From the NCBI RefSeq assembly GCF_963678635.1, contig NC_087064.1:4498411-4562410 (forward strand): a stretch of DNA of 64,000 nt. The letters run 5' to 3'. The notes beneath the pieces are model-generated. The model saw only the letters and a program-made list of their open reading frames with translations. It ran no database searches and was not told where the DNA came from. The DNA is from Symsagittifera roscoffensis (taxonomy: Eukaryota > Xenacoelomorpha > Acoela > Convolutidae). Shown in pieces: positions 20,620-32,600 of the stretch (the stretch's first letter is position 1; each line of letters begins with the position of its first letter). Made by a program: the position numbers and the translations under genes.

Positions 20620-23600
20620 ATGAATATACTGGACAGCATTGCGCTGAAAAACGGAGAAAAAACAAAAACGATTCGGCTCTGCGCGGGAGATTTGTCGAAA
20701 ATTCCGCCGGAATGGAACACGGACTTTCTTCTCATCTCGGCTTTTCCGAACGATTACTCGCCCACGCCGACTTCGGGTATTCTTCTTAAGTTGTACTCAA
20801 GCTAATATTTGTAACTAGTAATTCCACCAAAAAAATGGTAAAACTGCAATAAAAACCTTTATTTTTGAATTACACGTCAATTCTCAATGTCAAGGACCTA
20901 ATTAGATATTGTAAGTGGGATGGGTGGGGAACTTCATGTGAATCATGACCTCCTAACAAAACCAGATGGTCATTTTTGGCTCAAATAATCAAAATTTGCA
21001 GTGTTGCAAAACATTTTGACCTAATAGCGTCTTTTTTCATACTTAAGGTCTCGAACATTTTTTGATCATTTAAATAATTTAATTCATTTTAAGTGTTGTC
21101 GCGACCTCAAGAAAGTAAAAAAAGTAAATTAAAGTCCTCGGTGTCTCTTGTTTTATGTTTTGTTTTGTTTGATGGCTCTATCTCCCTAAATGATAAAAAA
21201 ATAAGTTAAAATTTTAATAACGAACCTGGATTGGCGATATTATTACCGGTTACAAAACTCTAATACGATGCACCAAAAAATGATAGGGACGTCATCTAAA
21301 TTAGCTATAAGCGGTTTTGTGCCTTGTTTTATGTCGTATAGTCCCAGTTTAGTTTAGCTCAAAATTGTCAAAATGCAATCTCAGTTGTATAATTCGAATT
21401 TTTTTTTGTATCGAACTAGACTGGTTTTTTCCCCTGGGCAAAAAAAGCAGTAATGGCGTTAGCAAAAAAAAATACTTTACTTTCACGCTTTCCATCTGTG
21501 AGATGAGGAAACAACCATTCAAGGGGGTGGGGGAGGGGTGCAACTGAAAATTCCTTGAATAAATTCATAATTTAGTTGGGCGGAAGAATAAATGAGATAT
21601 ATGAAATGAAATAAATGAAATATCTGCTCTAGTTGTTGGAGCTCTGAGCAAACAGGGAATAAACGTGAGAAAACTGGCTCAGTCCAAAATGGAGGATTTG
21701 AGGTCGCACTTCTACTGCTGGTATTCCAAGCCCATGACCGAAATGGTGCCGGGTCTGAAAGGCTGTCCGTTCAAACGTCTGATGTGTTTCGAGAATCCAG
21801 TGATTCCGGGAAGACCCGGGGGCTCTGTACCACAGGAAGTCGGAACTATGTTCAGAGGACTGACTACAATCAGGTTTGTAGCTTGAAGTAAAAGTCATAA
21901 GGAAACTAATTAGAATATCGAATTAGAATTAGAACAAATTAATAATCGTGGCTTCTGTGATTTGCTCCATGACCGGCTATCCAGCCTGTCTAAGCACAGA
22001 GGAACATACAGACACAAAATTGTTCGCCTATATCCAGTGCATAGTTTGGCTTCGTAATGGTTGGTTTCTCTTATATCCCCACATTCCAGACTGAGTTATT
22101 TTGTATTTTGTTGAGCGAAGTCATTTTTTTGCGGATGAAGATATTTTTTTTGCGTCTAAAGCTTTCACGTGGTACCATTTTTGCAGCCGAAATCGGTCAG
22201 GCTGTTTTTGGTGGTAGAAGTGACGCTAGAGGTCACAAAGGAGCTCGTACTCATCCACCATCACTCATGGCAGCCCGGTAGGAGGTCCACGACTTATGTT
22301 GCGACCGAATTGGGTCGCCGAAATGGATTTTCTGCGACCGAAATTCCATACTCCTGCAAGAGTATAGCGCGAAGTCGCAACATATCTGTTTTGGTTCGCG
22401 CAAAAGTAGCGCAAATTACTTCCCTCAAGTTATTCTTTTCTTGACGTAGTATGTTTTGCCGTTTTTTCCTTCTCTGAGTCTCTGAGTTTACAAGAAATAA
22501 TTTTGTATTTGCAAAAATCTAGAGAAAAAATGGAAAAATTTACTTATAGTTCAGTTAAGGTGAACTATCCTTAATTGTGTGTGTGTTTGTGTGTGTGGAC
22601 CTGTTTCAGGTTTTTGTGGTAAATAATGCATTTTTATGGACGCTATTGCAGTAGCCTAGTTTAGTATGGGGCCTAGGAAATTAGACGAAAAGCAAATTAG
22701 ACGTGATCAACAAAAACGAATTTAGACGTCGATGCAAAATTACAAATATGGGAAATAAGACGTAATTGTATTGTTCATGTCTGAAATTTGTTTACCGACT
22801 ACAATTAACTTTCGTTCAGCTTTCTTAAATGCAAATCAACTTTTTACATGCCGCAGTTTTCACATTCCGCATTTTTCACATGCCGCAATTGTATAACTTA
22901 TGCATTTCAAAAATGTTTTATAATCTTGAAATTAACATTTTATAAAACAATTGAGATAAATATTTTGATAGGCAATAGGATCATATAATATTTTTTCTAT
23001 TTATGAAAAGTTGTTTTAAGCAATAAGTTTTGTTAGCCCTTTGCTTTCCGTCTAAAATTCTAGTTTTGCAAAAATAATTTAACGCCTAACTTCGTTTTTG
23101 TTGGTCACGTCTAATTTGCTTGTCGTCTAATTTCCTAGCCCTCGTTTAGTATAGTAAATAGTATAAGTGGGGCCTAGGAAATTAGACGACAAACAATTTA
23201 GATGACCGTAAATAAACGGAATTTACGGACAACAAGTATTTACTCAGCCAAAAGTTAATTTAAGTCTGTAAACAAGATTCACGCAATTTGCACGCAAGTT
23301 ATTGTCTAAATTGGACAACCAGTCTTTACTCAGCCAAAAGATAATTTTAATCTGTAAACAAATTTCGCGAATTTCACGCAAGTTATTGTCTAAATTCCGT
23401 TATTTTCTGATCGTCTAATTTGCTTGTCGTCTAATTTCCTAAACCCCGTATTTGTTAGTTTGTTATTAGTTTGTTATTAATTATAGTTTATTATTGTTTT
23501 GTTTATTTATTTGCAGCAATCTGGGGAGTGACTTGAGAGTGGTCTCGTCTCTTCTGAAGACAGGCGACAGTGGCCATAACAAGAACATGATGTTGACTGC

Positions 23601-26600
23601 GATGGTGAATGGGTGTGCTAATTGGATGCTCGCGGGACTCCCTATCGAGACATTCACCATTGTTCTCTTCACCAAAGGGTAACTTCAAGCTCACAAAACT
23701 TCATCGGCTTTAAGAGGGTTAAAATTGGGTCAATTTGAATGTTGTAAAATGGTGAGGGCTCGGGAAAACATTTCGGTCGGTTTAAAAAACGGACGTTCTA
23801 AAAAATTCAATGTTGTTTTCTAGACAAATTTTGGAAAGTTTTTGCCCAAAAATAGCCTTTTTTTTACCCAAAATTTCTCGTCAAATTTAGTGCATGTCGG
23901 TAATTGCGCCGAAGGCGGCTTCAAAAAAGTATAAGGAATGGTCGATCAAAAATGAATGTCGAAAAAAAGTACCAAGGGTTGTCATTTTTCTAAATTCGAT
24001 ACTGTCTTTTGTTCAAATTAAAACCGAAACTCTCAATTTATCTTCAATTTAGGTCAGCTGACGAAGCGAAGAAACAATACGCGGGTCAAATGAAGTGTTT
24101 TGACAGTCTGAAGGGACCCATAAATGAACTTGCGAAGAAACACGACAAGGCCAGTGACCAAGGCTACTCCTTCGATTTCTACATGTCGTACAGTGGCCAA
24201 GACGACACCTTCGCCAAACAGTTCAGCAAGTAATCTTACTTTTTTTTAGTATCACGTCAGGCAAAAAATCGTGTATTTTATACCAATTATGGTCTTCGAC
24301 AAATCTTTGACTAAGATCAAATGTTCCTATCTCTGAATTGACATCTTTACCTTTTTTTAACCAGCATTGATGTGACAATAACCCTAGTATTATCGTTGAA
24401 AAGATGGTGCAGTGCAAAATGGTTCGTCCTTTTAAAAGATTTTTTTCAGCCCCAAGTGCTTTCATTATACTTTTCAATAAGCGCTGAGGAAAACTCGGCC
24501 AATCAGTATGCAGAAAAAGTTGAATTATCAACAGAAAGCTCAAGCGCTAGCTAACTGTTTTATTTTTGAGGGGTGGAAACTCTTCAGTAGATAACATAGC
24601 GGGGAGGGGGGGTTATTAAGTATTTCTGATGCATTTTTTGGTTATCGATTTTTTTTGGCTGGGCTACTTCTGTTGCGTGGCCCTCGGTTAACAGTCACGT
24701 GACTGTTCTAGAGTGATGAAGAGCCAGGCTTCGTCGGTTCGCTTCTACGACGAGAGGGAAACTATGTCGGAAGAGTCCAGCTGGCAGAGCAAAATGTACG
24801 AGAACGTGAAGGCCTCCCGAAAAGTAGTCCATTTCCTCAGTCCTCTATACCTCAAGGTCAGTCTGAACTCAAGGTCAAACTTACACAAGCTCAGTCTGAA
24901 CTCAAGGTCAAACTTACACACAAGGTTAGTCTGAACTCAAGGTCAAACTTACACACAAGGTCAGTCTGAACTCAAGGTCAAACTTACACAAGCTCAGTCT
25001 GAACTCAAGGTCAAACTTACACAAGGTCAGTCTGAACTCAAGGTCAAACTTATACAAGGTCAGTCTGAACTCAAGGTCAAAATTACACAAGGTCAGTCTG
25101 AACTCAAGGTCAAGTTTGGGGGTCTTTTTGTTTCGCAGCCCAAACATTATCTTATGAATGTTTTAAAAACTGGGTCGAAAATATCTTAATAATGTATTAA
25201 AAATATAAGGATCATAAGGCTCGGATCTGATCGGTTGAAATTAGTTTCAGCGAAATAAAACTGGGCTTTCATTTAAAAGAAAAGCTCATTTAACAATTTG
25301 ACTTTTTGGCCTTATAACAGTTGATAAAATGTTCCTTTGTTACGGTTAATTCTACTTAGTTACAAATAAGATATGTTTAAAAAGTGAATTAATCTCTAAG
25401 TTAAAACATTAAAAAGTGAGCGGTCATTCTCTCCGTCGGAGAGAATGAAGATAGCAAGGTCAAATCAAGATTAACCAGTTAAGATACTTTAAAGTAATTA
25501 GTGAAATAAAACAAATGGTAAGAATCACAACATTCCCCTTAGTGGGAAAAAATTTAAGTTACTAAGCGCCATGATACCTAACATGTTATCAATCCCTTTT
25601 TCTCCCTCTCGAGAAGTCCGACAAAATGAAATTTTAAATACTGCACAGTATAACAAATGTCATTTTGATGCTCCAAAGGAATGACTAAATTATAGAGGAT
25701 AATAAATTTCCTAAATCCGGCGGATTGTAATCCGTAGTTACAGCTAAGTAAGCTCTAATTGCGCTTTAGACAAAATACTGTACAGATTATAAATGACTAA
25801 ATGTGAGTTTTAAAATTTGATTGAGTTTAGCTGTCCCCTTCCATAAATTTTTCCAGCTCGGCGTTGAAAATTTCACTATCTAAGTCGATGTAATTTTCAA
25901 AACAGTTCACGGCATCTCTCAGAGAATCGTCAGTAGAGGCGATGGAGAATCGATCAGGAGATTGGGTGTAAGCTAGGTCCGGTGTACTGTCTTCCGGTAG
26001 TGTGTTGCAAATGTTGGTCTGATTATCCAAGGGATTCTCTCTGAAAGTTTGTGTGGGGGAGCTCGAGCTGTCATCCTCGTCCAGAGATATAGGATTAATA
26101 GCGGAGCCTGGTTGGTTTTCTAGCTCATCTATAATATCTATGAAATATCGCTTACCATAGAGTTTAGGGGGGCCAACATTTCGGCTTGAACGTCTTAAAA
26201 TAAGTTCGTTACCGGTGGTATTAGTTTCCTTAGGATGTCTATCCTCGCTGGTTCCAATTTCGTCTGAGGAGTCCTCTATTTCGAAAACTGGGAAATCGAC
26301 CGGTTTTTCTCCCACCAATGGTTTTGTCCAATCCGAAGGAATCTTTGGCGGCTCCGTTGTCGTAGCCGTAGAAGGTTCGTCAGGTGGATGTGAGGTAGTT
26401 TGAAGTGCTGGTTTTATACTAATTGGGCATTCCGCTGTGTCCGAGGGTTGAGATTGTTCGTCTAAAATCTCAGGTTTTATATTAGTTTGATATGTTTTAG
26501 GGTCTAATGATGAGGTAGGTTCTTTTTTTAAATTGTCGTTATCTGAAATGAAGCGTTTTCTTATCATTTCTCTACATGGGAAACCTCCCGCAATCCATTC

Positions 26601-29600
26601 CCAATCGCTAATGTCCGACGTATCCGACGGAATAAACATTGATTCGTCACCTGCTAGGTATCCAGTATTCGACGTCGAGGCTTTATTTTGGTTCTTCTTC
26701 GATTTGTTGGATTTTGAAGGCTGGTTCGTTCCTCTAGATCTGGTGGTGACCGGGATGAGCGACACTGCTTGTCTTCCTGACTTAGTGTCTGGTTTCCGCG
26801 TCTGTTGTGTCTTCGATTTGTATGACTTTCTTGGACCTACTTGTAAATCACCGTTAGAGAAAAAAGGAAAGGAGATATTTCCTTTGAATGAACGAATTGT
26901 AGAAGATTTAGACTTTGAAATGGCGATGTCCGATTTTCTAATAATTTTTCCGTCGGATAATTCAACCGTGGATTTTGTTGAGTTTATTATTTTCTGACCT
27001 AGTTGTTTATAGAAGGGATTTCCGTTTATACTTCTGTTAGTTTTCCGTAGTAATTTACCTTTAAACGGACTGTTTAAGGACACTCGGGCTGATTGAGGTT
27101 TTGAAGTAGTGGGAAGGTCTGAATCATAGCCTTTCTCCAATGGTGACTGGTTCTTTTTCGGTATGAGGGAGTCTTTGTATCCGTCCTCTACCCGATCGTC
27201 AGCGTTCCAGTCGAGGGCCCTTTCTCTGCTTAAGATCGACTTCCCTTTGTCTAAAAATCCACCGGATAAATTATTAGATGCCAATTGCTTCCAGATCGTG
27301 TTCGGTTTTCTATTAAAGTGTATTTCGAACGGTGAGCATTTAATTTTAGATTGGAAGGAAGATCGTAGATTCCAAATGATTTTCGAAATGGCGGTTTGTA
27401 ATGTGGGTTTTTGTTGATCCAGTGACATTGCTAATAATTTGATTTTTACAGTATGAACAAGTTTTTCTTCAAGACCGTTAGAACGATGGTCCCCAACTGT
27501 ACAGAATATTAGTTTGATATTAAGAGAATTGCAAAATAATTTAAAATCCTGACTAGTAAAGCAGGATGCGTGGTCGACCCGAATAGATTTTGGAATCCCA
27601 TGGAGATAGAATTAATCTTGAAGAAATTCGATTACTGTGTTTGATGACGTTGAAGAGGTAATTTTTGCTGAAGGGAATTTTGAAAAACGGTCTATACACA
27701 ATAAGATGTATTTATTGTTTCCCCAGTTGTTATCTAGTGGGCCGGCAAAATCAAGATTTATTTCCTCATTAGGTTCAAATAAGGTGGGAAGTTCACTAAT
27801 TTGTGAAGTTGGAATGATGCTTTTTATGTTCTTACCGGTTTGCGTGCATTGTGTGCAATTAATCCCGTGGAAGTAAATTTGTCGATATATGTGTGGCCAC
27901 CAAATGTATTGTGCCAAGTATTTCATACCGAATTGGCCAGGGTGAGAATCATGTAATGTTTTTAAAACGGCGTTTCTAAGTGTAAACAGAATAACTAGTT
28001 TTCCATCCATATATAATAGTCCGTCGGATTCATGAAGTTCTTTCGAAAATTGGTGTAGATAACGGGAATTTGCATTGATGTTATCTACTTTTTTCTGTAG
28101 AGCTTTAACAATTGGGTTTAATAATTCATCATCTTCCGTTAAGAAAGCGACCAATTTTGCATTGAATAATGTATTTAAATCCAAAGGTCTTTCGGGTAAC
28201 TTGAGATTTTCTCGGAATTTAGTTACTAACTTCTTGTGTTCTGATAAAATTTGAAAATCGATAGAGAACTGTTTCCCGGAAGTGGAAGGACTTACTACAA
28301 TTTGGTTATTTGACATATTTACACTATTTATAAATTTGAGATCCGAAGGATTACTAATTAAGCTACTGTTAAGGATTAAAAAATAGATAAAGGCTGAATT
28401 TGATAGGATAATTTTAGTAAAATCAGTGTTTGAGAAATCCGAAGGAATACATTTAGAATTACAAAGTTCTGTTCTATAATGTTTTTGATTGCAGATTGAA
28501 ATGGAAGAGCTGACGAAATTCAATGCTGTGATTATTACGTGATTTCGTGATTTCATGTAATGGGAATTTTCTGAAATCGAATTAATTGAATTACGTAATG
28601 GATTTTCATTATCCGAAGGATTGAGTGCACTATATATTTTTTTGGTAGTAGCAACTACAAATTCTTCGTCGTAGTGTGATGAGGGAATTGCTTTACCCGA
28701 AGGAGTTCTTGAAATTAGGTCTGTAAAACCCATATCTTTTCACGCTAAGTGTTTGATAGTAAAATTGAATGGTAGGAGACGATCTACCAATCTTGTCAAT
28801 CGGCTATGGTATGTTTTGTTTCCGTCATTTGGTGACAAAGCGGAAAGGAAAGCTTTGTGGTCGGTGATAATTTCAAATTCGGAGCCATAGAGATAATTTT
28901 TGTAATGTTCAACCGCCCATCCAACTCCTAATAACTCTAATTCGTTTGTTGAATATTTCGATTCGTGCGGATTTAAAAATCTTGAAGCAAATGACACTGT
29001 TTTCCAAACTTTCTCATGAAGTTGTTCAAGGGATGCACCTAATCCATTATGTGAAGCATCTGTTTTTACTCTCGTGGGCTTTTTTACGTCGAAATGAGTG
29101 TTTTCGGTAAGATTTACTATTTCAGATTTAATCTTGACAAAAGCTTTTGAGTGATTTTCATTCCAAAGGAAAATTGACTTCTTGTTTAAAAGAGGTCTAA
29201 GCGGGCTTCCGAGGGATGCTAGATTTGGTACAAATTTAATGTACTGATTAGTTGACCCGAAGAATGATCTTAATTCTTTTAGATTCTTTGGGGTTGGAAT
29301 ATCTTTGATTGCCTTGGTTTTATCGAATAATGGGGCGATTCCGGATTTCGATATTTTAAAACCGAGCCATTCAATTTCTTTTTGGAAGAATTTGCACTTC
29401 GACCATTTAACTGCGAAATTGTAAGTGTCTAACGTTGATAAAATTTTATAAACGATTTTCTTGTGATCGTTAAAACTTCCTTTGGAAGCGACTAATATAT
29501 CGTCGAGGTAGCAATTTGTAAAAGGAATGTTTCCCAAAGTTGAGTCCATGACTCTCTGAAACTCGTTTGGCATATCGCCGAGTCCGTAAAAACCCGTTAA

Positions 29601-32600
29601 AAATTGATAAGTGCCTGTTATATCTCCGCCGACTAGACTAAAGTTGCATTGGCTGCTAGTAAAATTGTCCAGTGCGTGTTGACTATATGCGTTCTTTAGG
29701 TCTAGGTTTGTAAACCATACTTCTCCGGCGGAATTGTCCGAAATTTGAGCCGCCACGTTATCAACTAATTCGTGTATATTAGGCATCTGATATTTGTTCT
29801 TGTATATTTGTTTGTTGATGAATTTTGAATCAAGGGCTAGCTTTATCGATTTGTCTTTTTTACAAGTAATAACTATCGGACTAATAAATCTGTCCTCGTC
29901 ACAGTTTTCTAATTTTTTGATGTGTCCTTCGGATTTAAGCCTGTATAATTCTGTTTTTACTGAGTCTAGTAAGTGTAAAGGGACCCTCCTGCCTTTTAGT
30001 TGAATTGGTTCATGAAAATGTGTTATTTTTGTTTGATTCTTTATTTTTCCAATCCGAAGGAATAGTTGTTTGAAGGTTTTTCCAATCATTTCTATTTCAT
30101 TATCTATGTCAAGTGAAGTAACGGAATTGATAAACTTACAAGTTCTCTTGTTGGTGAGTGTTGCGTATTGTTTTTGTGAAACTTCGATTCCGACTTTTGG
30201 TAAATTGTCGTTTCCCAAGATGTTTCTTTCATGACCTTGAGTTAGAAAGAAGTGGCATTCCTTGTGGGACCATCCATTTGAGAAAATTGGGACAATTACT
30301 TTTCCAATGATATTTATTGCATTGTTCGTAAATCCACAATAGAGTTCCTTGGTAGCTTTATCCACTGGATATATTTTCACGTAGGGGTCTCGTAGTCTCA
30401 ACTCGTGTAACACATTCTGTTTAAGGAAGCTCACAGGGCTTGCTGAATCCACCTGTATGTTCAGAATTACTTGGTTTTCATTTCCTAAGCCGATATTTAG
30501 TAGTTTCTTCATCTCCTTTCCTTGATCATCGTAGATAGTTGTTACGTTTAATACTGAGTAATCGTCGTTATCGCTTTGTCCAGACTCTGACCATGCATTT
30601 ATTACTCCACAGCATTCTCTATTAGCGTGGTCAATATGTACATCTGGTTGTTCCGAAGGATAATGATGATCCGTATTATTTACAATTTGGCTACCCACAA
30701 TATTTACATTTTTACGGCGTGATTTACAAAGTCTAGTAAAATGTCCTCGATATTTACAAGTCGTACATGTTGTATCTTTAGCAGGGCAAACCGCTAGATG
30801 TCCTTTTGTAAAACTTCCGCGGCATTTCATACATGTGTTGTTTCTTTCGATGTTTAGGGTGGGTTCTCTTTTTACATTAAAATGATTAAAAGATTTGTTG
30901 GAAGAATATCCGCTGGATTTAAAAGTACTCGTCATCTTTATGTGGTTTGTAATTCCTTTTTCATCAATCAGGGCTACGTTTAAGGCTTCTAGTGGCGGTA
31001 AGGTTTCCGTGAGAAGTTTCCGTTGGATATCTGAATTCTTCATGTTTTTAATAAAAATATCTCCAATCCATTCGTCTTCTCCTGTGGGAATGTTACATCG
31101 TTTTGCCATTTCAGCCAGTGCCCCCCAGAATTGTTCTAATGATTCTCTGTCCCTCTGTTTTCTGTTTAAGAGTTTGTGTCTTTCGAAGGTTATGTTTGTT
31201 TTTCTCACAAAAGCTGTGGACAAATTGTCCCAAAATTCTTTGAAAGAAATTTGTAGAACTTTGACTCTTGTGAACTTCTGGCCGAATATTTTCTTTCCTT
31301 CGTTTCCAAGAGCTAGATAAAGTATGGATCTTAGTTTTTTGTCCGCCTCTTCCAGTCTCATACCGTTGAATTTCTTGGTTTCTAAATTTATTGAGGCCAT
31401 TTCTTCATCATCGAATCTCTTTTGTTCTTGGATATTCCTCTCGATGCGTGATGTTTTTTGAGCGTCGGATTCGTTTTCCGGTGGATTTTCCAATGTTGGG
31501 GGAGGTGGGTGATATCGTTCCGTTGGATTCAAGAGATTTTCGATGTCGATATTCTCTTTTGCGATTATCGCTAGCTGGAATAGATCGCTCCACTCTTCCC
31601 AAGGAATTGGTGGGTCCACTGTGTGGTTCTGCCAAAATGAAGGTATACCTCTCACGTTTGATTCGTTGCTGTTTGACTGCGCCATGATAAAATGTTCCTT
31701 TGTTACGGTTAATTCTACTTAGTTACAAATAAGATATGTTTAAAAATTGAATTAATCTCTAAGTTAAAACATTAAAAAGTGAGCGGTCATTCTCTCCGTC
31801 GGAGAGAATGAAGATAGCAAGGTCAAATCAAGATTAACCAGTTAAGATACTTTAAAGTAATTAGTGAAATAAAACAAATGGTAAGAATCACAACAACATA
31901 AAATAATCGGGCTTAGGATAAAATTAAACTATACTCCCCGGCCTAAAGGCCATAAATTTTGATGCCAAGCTTGTTTTTGTAACCTCGCTACAAACACCTT
32001 TTTCCTAACTTAAATGTACAGACACCTTAAATGCACTTTATAATTTTAAAAAAAGTATATATGTTTTGGCGTTAAGTTTTGACATTTTGCGGTTGGATTG
32101 TAAAATAAAAGATGAATTGTCAAGAGTTAAATTGTGAAGGAAAGTGTTAAGTTGAAAGCTCCCTTTTTTCGTAAGAATCGTTCTCAATTCTCACTTGCTG
32201 ACTTTTTACCGATAATCAGAATCAAGCTGTAATGCCTACCCTGTAAAACTATCGGAGGGCATTATTTGGTTCCTGAATTATTTCTTTTAGGCCTTTTTGT
32301 GTGAATGTTGCAGACTTAAAATAACGGAGATCAATTAAAGTTGAAAACCAATCATAAAATGCGAGTACAATTTTTGCCCAGCCGTTATTGAGCAGTTTTT
32401 CAAAAAAATTCTCACTTAAAACTATTTTTTAATAGATTACGTTTTGTCGCTCTGACTTCAGAATTACATTTAAAGTAGTTTAGCGACTAAATTATTCCTC
32501 TGAAATTTCAAAAAGGGTACCATTTTTTTTTAAATTGAGGCTGTTTTTTCAGGCGGATGAGTGCATTGAACAGTTCAATATTTCATACTGTCTCAACAAC

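Larger units (their letters stand above)
25322..31895 (-). mobile_element. Ty3/gypsy-type LTR retrotransposon, near full length, antisense in the TIR-gene intron
   Basis: Bounded by two 211-bp LTRs differing at one position. On the minus strand the order is 5' LTR (31895-31685), primer-binding site TGGCGCAGTC, a single long gag-pol frame with two stops, polypurine tract AAGGGGAA and 3' LTR (25532-25322). RT precedes integrase, as in Ty3/gypsy. I find no matching target duplication: left flank ACAGT, right flank ACATA. Confidence 0.95.

Noticed and set aside
24851-25112. CRISPR-like array
   Set aside because: Units are contiguous with no unique spacers, in a eukaryotic intron.
24926-25147. 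Minus-strand ORF with a repeated DLEFRLTLCKF peptide
   Set aside because: A reading of the 33-35-bp minisatellite, not a gene.
25317-31900. Target-site duplication of the first gypsy element
   Set aside because: The flanking five bases ACAGT and ACATA do not match, so none is claimed.
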